Of a stretch of 64,000 nt of DNA, positions 35,608 to 43,875 are shown piece by piece. Positions within the stretch are counted from its first letter, which is position 1. Each line of letters opens with the position of its first letter. The stretch comes from Bacteroidia bacterium (GTDB lineage: Bacteria; Bacteroidota; Ignavibacteria; UBA10030), in the NCBI GenBank assembly GCA_022180565.1, contig BQML01000035.1:1-64000 (forward strand). The letters run 5' to 3'. Made by a program: the position numbers and the translations under genes. Under the pieces are notes generated by a model. It saw nothing but the letters and a program-made list of their open reading frames with translations, ran no database searches and was not told where the DNA came from.

Positions 35608-36610
35608 AGAATTCGCCTTTTATGCTCGTGATGAAACTGAGCCGAAGGCTGAAAAAGATAAGAAGATTGAGGAGGTTGAAGATTACGAGGTACTGAGCAA
35701 TAGAATATAACTGCTGGTATGTCGCGTAATCGTTGGAGGTAACGTAGGAAAAGAAGTGAAGAATTTCAAGGGAACAATACGGAAGAAAAAGGAACACGAT
35801 CTTCTCAATGTACGCACCTTGAGGCGGATCATTTTTATACTGGTATCCGAAAAAGACAAAAATGAATGCTATTGCTAGGACCTCCAAGTAGATGATGTTA
35901 AGGTGAATGGGTTTCAAGAGCAGAAGGGCATAATTGGCTCCTTGGAGATACGGGAGAAGGAAGGCAATTCTTTCTACATTTTGGTCAGGGAAAAGCACGC
36001 CGACAGGCTCGCCATTTCGCCATACATTGAGCGTAACCCTGGCGCCAATCTGTTCCGGCGTGGGGTCCGCTACCCCTTCGGCTTGAAGTCCCCTTACGGC
36101 ATCGTCTACGATCTTGAAGTCTGTAATGTCCTGAGTTTTGTACAAATACTTTGGATCCGATAGGTAGGGATGATAATAGTACGACGCAACAGAACCAACT
36201 ATCGCGATAGCAATGATATACTTTCTTGCCATCGACAAGTCGTTGAAGAGTGTGTCAATCGCAACATAGACGATCGACAGTCCTAAGAAGAAAACAACAA
36301 GTCCCGAGGATACATATTGGTAAAAATAAAGAGGGGCGAATTGACTATTCGTAAATAATGAATGGCCAATCAGCGGATATATAAGACCTGCAATTGAAAG
36401 GAGGAAAAAAATTGCGAAATTCAGGAAGACGGGTTTGTTTTTCTTACTTGGCTCCTTAAGAAAAACGGCCAATGCCACTATCCCCAAAAGGAGCAATAGG
36501 CCATTAACTACAACGCTTAGCCGATTGATTTCACCATGGTCGACAATTGCGTAGAGCCCAAGGAAGAAAAGAACGACGCTCGCCCAAATCACGAATATGC
36601 GCTTTGCCAT
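35465..36610 (-). CDS. Polytopic membrane protein of unknown family
   Basis: I do not recognise this 381-residue protein. Hydrophobic segments occur near residues 5-23, 30-51, 61-81, 95-121 and 128-145. A soluble loop follows (about 146-225, with YKTQDITDFKIVDDAV and GARVTLNVWRNGEPVG), then three more segments and a charged tail (DSEHISRWRDNIDSLV). A layout of about eight spans with one large external or internal loop would suit a sensor or transporter. It starts the minus-strand group divergent from the repeat-peptide gene. The DNA here looks more AT-rich than its neighbours, which hints at transfer. Confidence 0.75.
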   Translation of the reverse strand: MAKRIFVIWASVVLFFLGLYAIVDHGEINRLSVVVNGLLLLLGIVALAVFLKEPSKKNKPVFLNFAIFFLLSIAGLIYPLIGHSLFTNSQFAPLYFYQYVSSGLVVFFLGLSIVYVAIDTLFNDLSMARKYIIAIAIVGSVASYYYHPYLSDPKYLYKTQDITDFKIVDDAVRGLQAEGVADPTPEQIGARVTLNVWRNGEPVGVLFPDQNVERIAFLLPYLQGANYALLLLKPIHLNIIYLEVLAIAFIFVFFGYQYKNDPPQGAYIEKIVFLFLPYCSLEILHFFSYVTSNDYATYQQLYSIAQYLVIFNLLNLLIFFSLRLSFITSIKGEFYERELVLDSEHISRWRDNIDSLVVRHFLNPKTIHGRLFAPREAKSKA

Positions 36611-36686
36611 GGTTTTCTATTCGTAGGATGAAACGAATTTAACTTTGATTGCTTACCAAGTCAAGAAGATTTTTCCTTCTGGTGAT

Positions 36687-36708
36687 ATTTGTGAGTTGTC
36701 GCACAAAT
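36687..36708. promoter_or_regulatory. Inverted repeat, possible operator
   Basis: ATTTGTG (36687-36693) and CACAAAT (36702-36708) form a perfect 7-base inverted repeat around an 8-base spacer in the 278-base AT-rich gap between the divergent membrane-protein and peptide genes. It is a plausible site for the nearby Fis-type regulator, which is an untested inference. The rest of 36611-36888 shows no coding sequence. Confidence 0.4.
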
Positions 36709-36777
36709 CTTCCCACCATCTTATCTTCTTTGTTTTCAACAACTTATAACAACAACACCTCGATTAAGAGACTCCCA

Positions 36778-36809
36778 TTTGACATTAATTAAGAATTCGC
36801 CAATATTTG
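36778..36809 (+). promoter_or_regulatory. Candidate promoter of the repeat-peptide gene
   Basis: TTGACA at 36779-36784 and AATATT at 36802-36807 give a 17-base spacing. The same bases also fit the Bacteroidota pattern: TTTG (36778-36781), 20 bases, then AATATTTG (36802-36809), one mismatch from TAnnTTTG. The predicted start would leave a leader of about 70 bases before the AAGGAG ribosome site. Confidence 0.45.
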
Positions 36810-36888
36810 CATGTTTTCTGATCGTGAAATGAGGATTCACCGCATCCAAACAATCACAACCACCCCACAAATCTAAGGAGATTCAAAA

Positions 36889-37110
36889 ATGACGAACCAC
36901 GGGATCATCAAGAAAGTCCGCACAATTGCTGTCGCGCTCACATTGACGTTCGCGGCCAACTATGCGATTTCCCAGGTAGCAGATGGCGGAGTTGAAATCC
37001 CTATTCCACCCCGACCAGCAATGCATGACGGTGGCGTGGAAATTCCCATTCCCCCACGTCCGACACTCCAGGACGGTGGAGTCGAGATTCCCATCCCTCC
37101 TCGCCCATAA
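36889..37110 (+). CDS. Secreted peptide precursor with three DGGVEIPIPPRP repeats
   Basis: The 73-residue protein follows a strong AAGGAG (36875-36880). Residues 1-28 are a signal peptide (basic start, hydrophobic IAVALTLTFAANYAIS), with likely cleavage after Ser28. The rest is QVA-DGGVEIPIPPRP-AMH-DGGVEIPIPPRP-TLQ-DGGVEIPIPPRP, ending at the stop. The three 12-residue units are identical in protein, but their codons differ at 10, 8 and 10 of 12 positions in the three pairwise comparisons, every change silent. That is direct evidence of selection on the peptide. Period is 15 residues. A Rho-independent terminator follows. I know no family with this repeat. Signal, toxin or structural roles are all open. 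Confidence 0.85.
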   Translation: MTNHGIIKKVRTIAVALTLTFAANYAISQVADGGVEIPIPPRPAMHDGGVEIPIPPRPTLQDGGVEIPIPPRP

Positions 37111-37126
37111 CTATCACAATTCACAG

Positions 37127-37172
37127 GCGGTGGCATTGCAGTCGTGCATTGCCACCGCTTCTTACTTTTCCA
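37127..37172 (+). terminator. Rho-independent terminator after the repeat-peptide gene
   Basis: GCGGTGGCA (37127-37135) and TGCCACCGC (37150-37158) form a perfect 9-base stem, followed by the T-rich TTCTTACTTTTCC. It lies 17 bases after the peptide stop and separates the peptide transcript from the M50 protease gene. The remaining stretch to 37275 may hold the protease promoter; no gene is seen there. Confidence 0.8.
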
Positions 37173-37275
37173 ATTACGCCGCCGTTCCGGTCCCCCTCCT
37201 ATCATCATCACATTTTTTTCCTTATCTTCCCTTCTATAATTCAGCATTTCCCTTTCTGATCCGCAGAAAAACTGA

Positions 37276-38313
37276 ATGAGTTACGATTTCTCCTCACTTT
37301 CATCACAAACAAGCCCGACTTCTCCTCGCAGGCTTCTCCTTCATAGCGGCCTCTTTGTCGTAACATTCTTCACCACAACACTGGCCGGTGTACAATGGTC
37401 AAACAGGGATCCGTTTGAACTGACGAATTTTCCGCACGGACTCTCCTACTCTCTTGCCATTCTCTTCGTCCTTGCCAGCCATGAGTTCGGCCACTATTTC
37501 GCCGCTCGTTACCACAGGGTCAATGCAACGCTTCCCTACTTCATTCCTTTTCCGCCGTTTCCGTTTCTCATCAACTTCGGAACCCTGGGGGCTGTCATTC
37601 GCACAAAATCGATCGTGCCGTCGCGCCGCATCATGTTCGACATCGGAGTCGCCGGCCCTCTCGCCGGCTTCGCGGCCTGCCTCATTCTGCTCATCTACGG
37701 CTTCTCCAACCTTCCGGGACCGGAGTTCATTCTCTCCATTCATCCCAACTTCGATTTCGCGCTGAACTCCGACCCCACCGTCGAGGGCCTTCCCCTGGAG
37801 TTCGGCGATACGCTGCTGTTCGCTTTGCTCAGAAATCTCCTGACTGACCCTACGATCCAGTTTGTTCCGCCCATGACGGAGATCTACCACTATCCATTCC
37901 TTTGCGTCGGATGGTTCGGTCTCTTTGTGACCGCCATGAACCTCATTCCCATCGGACAGTTCGACGGCGGACATATCATTTACACGATGTTCGGCGAACG
38001 GCACCGCACCATCGCCCGCGGGGCGTTCATTCTCTTGCTCGTTCTCGGCCTCCCCTCGATCCTCGACGCGTTGTTGAGAGTGCTCTTCCAGTACTTCACC
38101 GGTGAACCGATCAGTCACGTGGTTCCGTTCGCTCAGTACAGCTGGAGCGGCTGGTTTCTCTGGGCCATGATCTCGTACTACGTTGTCAAACTCTCTCATC
38201 CCCCTGTGCCCGATGAAACACCGCTCGACGAAACACGCATTCTGCTCGGTTGGACCGCGTTTCTCATCCTCGTTCTGTGTTTCTCCTTCGCACCATTCAC
38301 CATACCGATCTGA
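37276..38313 (+). CDS. M50-family intramembrane metalloprotease (site-2 protease type)
   Basis: The 345-residue polytopic protein has the zinc motif HEFGH (SHEFGHYFAARYHRV) in an early helix and the late NLIPIGQFDGGH, which supplies the third ligand (Asp). There is also the FPPFPFLINFGTLGAVI membrane-reentrant region typical of this branch. No PDZ domain is visible. Site-2 proteases cut membrane-embedded signal peptides, anti-sigma factors or peptide pheromone precursors. It lies 165 bases after the repeat-peptide gene in the same direction. No clear ribosome site precedes the ATG. Confidence 0.92.
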   Translation: MSYDFSSLSSQTSPTSPRRLLLHSGLFVVTFFTTTLAGVQWSNRDPFELTNFPHGLSYSLAILFVLASHEFGHYFAARYHRVNATLPYFIPFPPFPFLINFGTLGAVIRTKSIVPSRRIMFDIGVAGPLAGFAACLILLIYGFSNLPGPEFILSIHPNFDFALNSDPTVEGLPLEFGDTLLFALLRNLLTDPTIQFVPPMTEIYHYPFLCVGWFGLFVTAMNLIPIGQFDGGHIIYTMFGERHRTIARGAFILLLVLGLPSILDALLRVLFQYFTGEPISHVVPFAQYSWSGWFLWAMISYYVVKLSHPPVPDETPLDETRILLGWTAFLILVLCFSFAPFTIPI

Positions 38314-38428
38314 ACCTCTGCACCCTTGCGAGTCCGTCAAAACTTCTTTACCATATCATAACTCACCGAAAGGACACGACCGCGCCGCGCTTGTTACGAA
38401 TCTCCACGCTGACAATAGCAGGGTCACT

Positions 38429-39970
38429 GTGTCCATCTTCCGCTTGCTTTACATTCTTCTGCCGCTCTTCTGGTGCGCCGGCGGTGCCTTCGCACAAGGG
38501 GTACAGAGCTTTCGTCTCTTTCCCGGAAGCGCCCCCCTCCCCCTGAGCAATCAAACCGAAGTTCTTGCCAAGAGCAGGGACACGGTCTGGGTAGGGACGG
38601 CGGCCGGACTGAGTGCGACCTCCGACGGTTCGTCCTGGCACCATTTTGCCAACACGGGAACATTCGGTACCATCGGGATCTCCGCGATCGGGCTGAACGA
38701 TAAAATGCTCTGGGTGGCGACCGCCTACAACGAACGCAGGAATGACAGCGTCATTCCGACGGGCGGGGGATTGCACTGGTCTGCCGACCGCGGCGTCACC
38801 TGGACATTTGTACCGCAACCTGTCGATGCGGGAACGGTCGATACCGTCAGCTATGGGATCAATCGGATCAAGGCCCTCGCTGTCACGGTTCCACAGCAGA
38901 ACCTTACCTATGACGTTGCGATCACTGATTCTGTGGTGTGGATCGCATCGTTTGCAGGGATGTTGAGAAAGTCCGCGGACAAGGGACAAACCTGGGAGCG
39001 CGTCGTGCTCCCTCCGGATAACCTCGACTCGATAGCCCCGGACGATACTCTCGACTTTGACCTTTCGCCCACCAGCGGTTCCTTTGGGCTACGGGGGAAC
39101 CTGAACCATCGCGTTTTTTCCGTGCATGCGCCGGACGACTCGACGCTCTGGGTCGGAACAGCGGCCGGAATCAACAAGTCCACAGACGGCGGAATACGGT
39201 GGCAACGATTCTCCCATCAGAATCAGGTGAAACCGATCTCCGGCAATTTTGTCGTCGCCATCAGTGAACAGCGATATGGAGCCAGGAGGATCGTGTGGGC
39301 GGCAACCGTTCGGGCTCTTGATCCGGATGAAACGAGCGGCGTCAGTTTTTCCGATGATGGAGGAGCAACATGGTCGGTGACGCTTACCGGTGAAAGGGCT
39401 CACAACTTCGCCTTTCAGGACTCCATCGTGTACGTGGCAACGGACCGCGGCGTTTTCCGGTCCGACAACAACGCCCTCACATGGTCTCTGAACAACGCAA
39501 TATTCGATCCCGCAAGCGGACACCGCTTCACGGGCCAAACGATCTATGCTGTGGCCGTCCGCGGAGACACAGTGTGGGTGGGCGGACCTGAGGGTGTTGC
39601 CCATACGATCGACAATCCCCTGCAGAGCTTCGGGACGGCCTGGCGTGTGTTCAGAACGTATGATCCGGTGGGTCTGTCCCGCACTACCTACGCCTATCCA
39701 ACCCCCTTTTCCCCTGACGAACAACCTGTCCGCATCCATTACGGTACCGAGGGCATCACGAGAACGGTCACTATCAGAATCTATGATTTCGGGTTGCAGA
39801 TTGTCAGAACGATCATTGAGAACGAGATCCGTACCGGAAACAATGAACACGACGAGGTATGGGACGGGAAGGACGATGCCGGACGTCGTGTCGCAAACGG
39901 TGTCTATTTTTATAGTGTCGACATCGGTTCCGGGGATCCGGCCTGGGGCAAGATCTTCGTCCTCCAATGA
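38429..39970 (+). CDS. Secreted beta-propeller protein with C-terminal sorting-type domain
   Basis: The GTG start gives a signal peptide (IFRLLYILLPLFWCAGGAFA) and follows AGGG. The body of 513 residues contains repeating BNR/propeller units with DTVWVGTAAGLSATSDGSSWHH-like turns (also TLWVGTAAGINKSTDGGIRWQRF, SGVSFSDDGGATWS, TVWVGGPEGVAH). The end is a FlgD-like Ig domain, VWDGKDDAGRRVANGVYFYSVD, closing with GKIFVLQ, the type of C-terminus used for type IX secretion or surface attachment in FCB bacteria. The next two genes overlap or closely follow and encode barrels of the PorV kind. Confidence 0.85.
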   Translation: MSIFRLLYILLPLFWCAGGAFAQGVQSFRLFPGSAPLPLSNQTEVLAKSRDTVWVGTAAGLSATSDGSSWHHFANTGTFGTIGISAIGLNDKMLWVATAYNERRNDSVIPTGGGLHWSADRGVTWTFVPQPVDAGTVDTVSYGINRIKALAVTVPQQNLTYDVAITDSVVWIASFAGMLRKSADKGQTWERVVLPPDNLDSIAPDDTLDFDLSPTSGSFGLRGNLNHRVFSVHAPDDSTLWVGTAAGINKSTDGGIRWQRFSHQNQVKPISGNFVVAISEQRYGARRIVWAATVRALDPDETSGVSFSDDGGATWSVTLTGERAHNFAFQDSIVYVATDRGVFRSDNNALTWSLNNAIFDPASGHRFTGQTIYAVAVRGDTVWVGGPEGVAHTIDNPLQSFGTAWRVFRTYDPVGLSRTTYAYPTPFSPDEQPVRIHYGTEGITRTVTIRIYDFGLQIVRTIIENEIRTGNNEHDEVWDGKDDAGRRVANGVYFYSVDIGSGDPAWGKIFVLQ

Positions 39971-40917
39971 AAACCGCCGTCTCCATCGCCATAGCTCTTT
40001 TTTGGGCATCATCGTCTGCGCAGATGTCTTCGCCCCTGGGAGGAAAAGCCGGCGCACCCATGAGGTTGGGCTTCGGGTCTGAAGGCATCGCCATGGGTAA
40101 CGCGATGGCCGGGACCCTTGTTCGGGTGAAAACCGGGTATTACAACCCCGCCCTTGTTGCGTTTCAGGAAACTCAGGACGTTTTTGTCTCTGTAGGCATT
40201 CTTTCGTTGGACCGGGGGCTGAATTTTGCAAACTTCAGCACACCCCTCCCCCCCTCTGCAGGGCTCTCCCTCGGCCTGGTGAATGCAGGGGTTTCGGACA
40301 TCGATGGACGGGATGCGGATGGTCGTCATACGGAAACGCTCTCGACGTCGGAAAACATGTTCATGCTTTCTTTCGGCGTCCGGCCGGAGAACCATTTCGC
40401 AGTCGGAGTGACGGCGAAAATTCACTACTACCGGCTCACTTCCGACATGTCGAGCACCACGGCTGGATTTGACATCGGTCTTGCCTGGCTGGCGACCTCC
40501 GAACTTGCCGTTGGAATGGTTCTTCAGGATATTGGATCAAAGTATCGATGGGATTCCATGCAGCGCTATGGGCTGCAGGGCAACGCCACAACGGACTATT
40601 TCCCCGTCCGGAAGCGACTCGGGATCGCGTACCATTCTCTCAGCCTCCCGTTGACCGCGGCGGTGGAGGGGGAGTGGATAAGCGAGATGCTTATGATGCG
40701 CATCGGCGCCGCTCTTTCTCCCATGGAATCGTTCACGATCAGGGCGGGGATTGACCAAATCGGCATTTCGAGTCGGCTTAAGCCCCGCCCTTCGTTTGGA
40801 TTTGGCATTCAGACTTCGACAGGATGTTGGCAATCCCATCTTTCCTATGCGATCGTCCTTGAACCTTATGCTCCCCACCCTATGCATCTGGTCACGATAG
40901 GAATGGAATTCCGGTGA
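39967..40917 (+). CDS. Outer-membrane beta-barrel, PorV/UPF0164-like (1 of 2)
   Basis: The 316-residue protein has a signal peptide (MKTAVSIAIALFWASSSAQ), then FGSEGIAMGNAMAGTL and YYNPALVAF, the N-terminal plug motif of PorV/PorQ and UPF0164 barrels. It continues in alternating amphipathic strands to an aromatic-poor IGMEFR end. PorV shuttles type IX cargo at the outer membrane; whether this one does is inferred from the adjacent sorting-domain protein. The ATG overlaps the preceding stop (ATGA). Confidence 0.8.
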   Translation: MKTAVSIAIALFWASSSAQMSSPLGGKAGAPMRLGFGSEGIAMGNAMAGTLVRVKTGYYNPALVAFQETQDVFVSVGILSLDRGLNFANFSTPLPPSAGLSLGLVNAGVSDIDGRDADGRHTETLSTSENMFMLSFGVRPENHFAVGVTAKIHYYRLTSDMSSTTAGFDIGLAWLATSELAVGMVLQDIGSKYRWDSMQRYGLQGNATTDYFPVRKRLGIAYHSLSLPLTAAVEGEWISEMLMMRIGAALSPMESFTIRAGIDQIGISSRLKPRPSFGFGIQTSTGCWQSHLSYAIVLEPYAPHPMHLVTIGMEFR

Positions 40918-40922
40918 GATTC

Positions 40923-41822
40923 ATGATCCGTTGCAGAATTGTGTTTCTCTTCCTTCTCTGTTTTCTGCCGATGGCGCTCCATGCACAAGGGTCATCGACG
41001 GGCTTTGGGTTTCTTGGTCTTCCGTATTCGGCCCGGAACGCGGCTTTGGGCGAAGCCTCCGTTGCCGATACTTCAGACAGACTTTCCGCTTTTCTGAATC
41101 CCGCCGCCCTCTCTGGAACATCGGCTTTCGGGATTTCGCTTTCCCATCAGCAATGGATTCAGGGTGTGACGAGCAATCTTCTCCATGCAGACCTTGCTCT
41201 CCCTTTCGGGAGGCTGGGAATCAGGGTCGCCAGCACCACGGTTCCCGGCATTGAAATCCGAACCGTACCGGGGCCGCCGGAGGGAATCTTCAATGCCAGA
41301 TCTGCCCTCATCGGTTTGACTGCGGCTTTTCCTCTGCAGACGAATCTGACTGCGGGGATTACGCTTCAGCACATCTACGAAAAGCTTTATGTCGATGAGG
41401 CAACGGGCACATTGTATGACATGGGGCTTTTGTATGTGACCCCTCTCGAGGGGATCTCCGCAGGAGTTTCGCTTCAGCATGCCGGGTTTGTGGGGCGATT
41501 GAGGGACAGGAGATCGCGCCTCCCCGTCACTCTTCGCGGAGGACTCGCCTACCGGTTTGAGACCGGCGATTATGTGGTAAGAACGCTATTTGCGATTTCC
41601 ACGGAGGCCAATCAATCAGGAGCGCGGATGCACGGAGGGATCGAGGGTGTATATGCGGACCTTGCCGCCATCAGGATCGGCTACCAGACAGGTCATGAGA
41701 CGCGTGGATTCGCGGCCGGTTTTGGAGTTCACTCTTCGAACCTCATGCTCGATTACGGATTCGTTCCGTTTTCTCATGGTCTGGGGAGCGGGCATCTCAT
41801 CACGATCGGCTACCGGATTTGA
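40923..41822 (+). CDS. Outer-membrane beta-barrel, PorV/UPF0164-like (2 of 2)
   Basis: A signal peptide (IRCRIVFLFLLCFLPMALHAQ) precedes FLGLPYSARNAALGEASVAD and FLNPAALSGTS, the same family motif as the previous gene. Amphipathic strands continue to LITIGYRI. The ATG at 40923 was chosen because GGTGAG lies just upstream; a GTG three codons earlier overlaps the previous stop. The pair with the propeller protein forms a small surface-protein operon. Confidence 0.8.
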   Translation: MIRCRIVFLFLLCFLPMALHAQGSSTGFGFLGLPYSARNAALGEASVADTSDRLSAFLNPAALSGTSAFGISLSHQQWIQGVTSNLLHADLALPFGRLGIRVASTTVPGIEIRTVPGPPEGIFNARSALIGLTAAFPLQTNLTAGITLQHIYEKLYVDEATGTLYDMGLLYVTPLEGISAGVSLQHAGFVGRLRDRRSRLPVTLRGGLAYRFETGDYVVRTLFAISTEANQSGARMHGGIEGVYADLAAIRIGYQTGHETRGFAAGFGVHSSNLMLDYGFVPFSHGLGSGHLITIGYRI

Positions 41823-41840
41823 ACAAGCTCTGTTCACCCT

Positions 41841-42803
41841 ATGATCAAGGTCATTCGCTACACATCGGAACTGAAAGATTTGTGGGACCGATTCGTCCTC
41901 CGTTCCAATAACGGGACGATCTTCCATTTGCAGTCATTCCTGGAGTATCATCTGGACCGCACATTCGACTGGCATCACCTCGTGTTCTTCGAGGGCAAGG
42001 AGATCCTCGCAGTCCTTCCGGGGGCGCGGATGGCAACAACATTTGAATCCCCCATAGGAGCGTCATATGGATCGTTCGTGACGGGAGAGATTTCGTTTGA
42101 GAAAAGTGTGGCGTTGGTCGATGCGTTTTCTCAGTACTGCCGTGAGGCCGGTTTTGAGCGGACTCTCCTCACGCCTCCGCCATTCATCTATCAATCTTCT
42201 CTTTCGCAAAACATCGACTATGCCCTTGCATACCGCGGCTTCCAGTTCGATAAGCATTACATTTCGCATGCCGTTCCTTTGCGGAGCGCAGGAGATGTTC
42301 GATCATTTCACAGCACCGCCCGAAGGTACGTCCGCAAGTACCTTCGCGAACAGAATATTGCGATCACGCTCAGCACGGATCTCGAGGCATTCTATCCGAT
42401 TCTCGTCGCGAACAAGAGGCGTCACGGTGTGCAACCGACCCACAGTCTCGAGGAGCTGAAGAAACTTCGGCGGATATTTCCCGACAAGGTCCTCCTCTTT
42501 CTTGTTACGCGCGGTTCGCGGCCCATCGCGGGCTCTCTCGTCTTTCTCTGCAACACCAAGGTTGCTCTCTGCTTCTACAACATGCTCCTGTACTCCTACG
42601 AGCAATACCATCCGATTCACGCCGTGATGTATGAAGTGATCCGATGGGCTGTGGAACGGGGTTTTGAGTGGCTTGATCTTGGAGTATCGCAAGACACCCA
42701 TGCCCTCAATCCCATGACACCGGCCATGAGCCTCATCAGGTTCAAGGAACAATTTCGGGCCCGCGGCATTCTCAGAAGTACGTGGTACAAGAGGTTTCAG
42801 TAG
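41841..42803 (+). CDS. FemAB/GNAT-like acyltransferase
   Basis: The 320-residue protein has the double-GNAT fold of FemAB and BioF2-type transferases. The N-terminal WDRFVLRSNNGTIFHLQSFLEYH is the usual opening, and the second domain has RPIAGSLVFLCNTKVALCFYNM and YEVIRWAVERGFEWLDLGVS. Members transfer aminoacyl or acyl groups to sugars or peptides during cell-envelope polymer synthesis. It lies at the start of the glycan locus, one base before the GT4-like gene. Confidence 0.85.
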   Translation: MIKVIRYTSELKDLWDRFVLRSNNGTIFHLQSFLEYHLDRTFDWHHLVFFEGKEILAVLPGARMATTFESPIGASYGSFVTGEISFEKSVALVDAFSQYCREAGFERTLLTPPPFIYQSSLSQNIDYALAYRGFQFDKHYISHAVPLRSAGDVRSFHSTARRYVRKYLREQNIAITLSTDLEAFYPILVANKRRHGVQPTHSLEELKKLRRIFPDKVLLFLVTRGSRPIAGSLVFLCNTKVALCFYNMLLYSYEQYHPIHAVMYEVIRWAVERGFEWLDLGVSQDTHALNPMTPAMSLIRFKEQFRARGILRSTWYKRFQ

Positions 42804-42804
42804 T

Positions 42805-43875
42805 ATGAAGCGTCTTCGGATTCTCCACATCGCGCCGTTGAATGTTGCGGGAGTCCCCTTTGCGATGGTGGATATGCAAAAGAAGTTTGGACATGAGGCC
42901 CGACTGGTGACTCTCCACCGAAACAACTACGGGTTTCCGGAGGACCTGTGCCTTGACTTACCCCTCCCGAGAGGTATCGTAGCACGGGTGTGGCGGAACA
43001 AGAAAATCCGGGACTCAAGGAAGGCGGGAGGAGGACCTCCAAACCTGAAACCTCGCAACGTTGCTGAGCGGATTTACTGGGCCTTGGACGATACATTCCG
43101 GAAGTCCGCAATCCGGAGAGCTGTCAGGGATTATGAACTTGAATCGTTTGATGTTATCCACTACGACGGCGGCATGGACGTCTTTCGTGATGCGCGTCTC
43201 GCAAAAGAGTGGAAACGCCGCGGCAAGAAGATCGTGTGTCATTATATGGGAAGCGATCTCCGCCTGAGAGGTGTTCATCCCGATATGGACAGGATCAGCG
43301 ATCTCAACCTGACCAACGAAACCGACCACCTGCTCCTGCATCCTGACATCCACTATCTCTTTATTCCCTTCGATCCCTCCCCGTATACCATGAGGGGGTC
43401 AGAGAATCCTATCCTCCGCATTGTCCATTCACCCACCAATCGGGCGATGAAGGGAACCGAGCATATCCTTGCCGTCATGGATCGCATTTGCAAAGTGAGG
43501 AACGTCGAGTTTGTCTTGGCCGAGGATCTCTCCCACGCAGAAGTGCTTCGTGTGAAAGCGACGTGCGACATTGCCATCGAGCAGGTAGGGAATTATGGAG
43601 GGACCGGATATGGGAGAAATTCGCTCGAGACGCTTGCGATGGGAATTCCGACGGTCACCGACATGACGCCGGAATGTATTCAACAGATACCGGATCATCC
43701 TTTCATTCTGGCCACGCCCGAAACGCTTTATCAAAAACTGCTGGAACTGATTGACGATTGCAATCTTCGGCGTTCCCATGCCCGAAAGGGCAGGGCCTGG
43801 CTGGAGCGGCACCATTCCTACGCATCCGTTTATCGCCGGCTTGTCTCGCTTTACAAAGACCATGGTATTGTCTAA
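42805..43875 (+). CDS. Family 4-like glycosyltransferase
   Basis: This 356-residue GT-B enzyme begins ILHIAPLNVAGVPFAMVD. Its C-terminal donor domain has RIVHSPTNRAMKGTEHILAVM, CDIAIEQVGNYGGTGYGRNSLETLAMGIPTVT and the terminal ARKGRAWLERHHSY. It is soluble or peripheral and transfers a sugar from a nucleotide donor, sugar unknown. The stop overlaps the following GT39-type gene by 14 bases. Confidence 0.85.
   Translation: MKRLRILHIAPLNVAGVPFAMVDMQKKFGHEARLVTLHRNNYGFPEDLCLDLPLPRGIVARVWRNKKIRDSRKAGGGPPNLKPRNVAERIYWALDDTFRKSAIRRAVRDYELESFDVIHYDGGMDVFRDARLAKEWKRRGKKIVCHYMGSDLRLRGVHPDMDRISDLNLTNETDHLLLHPDIHYLFIPFDPSPYTMRGSENPILRIVHSPTNRAMKGTEHILAVMDRICKVRNVEFVLAEDLSHAEVLRVKATCDIAIEQVGNYGGTGYGRNSLETLAMGIPTVTDMTPECIQQIPDHPFILATPETLYQKLLELIDDCNLRRSHARKGRAWLERHHSYASVYRRLVSLYKDHGIV

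Noticed and set aside
36889-37110. CRISPR array or DNA tandem repeat interpretation of the peptide gene
   Set aside because: The units differ at most third codon positions, so the DNA is not a precise repeat; only the protein is identical. No cas genes are present.
36960-37247. Minus-strand open frame with three GRGGMGISTPPS-type repeats opposite the peptide gene
   Set aside because: The antisense frame is in a phase where third positions coincide, so it also looks conserved, but one unit has Ile for Met while the plus frame has no amino-acid change. The plus frame also has the ribosome site, signal peptide, stop after repeat 3 and terminator.
37399-38340. 313-residue minus-strand open frame opposite the M50 protease
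   Set aside because: Highly charged low-complexity translation of the reverse strand; the plus frame has HEFGH and NxxPxxxxDGG.
39089-40231. 380-residue minus-strand open frame
   Set aside because: It lies opposite the propeller and barrel genes, which have signal peptides and recognisable motifs.
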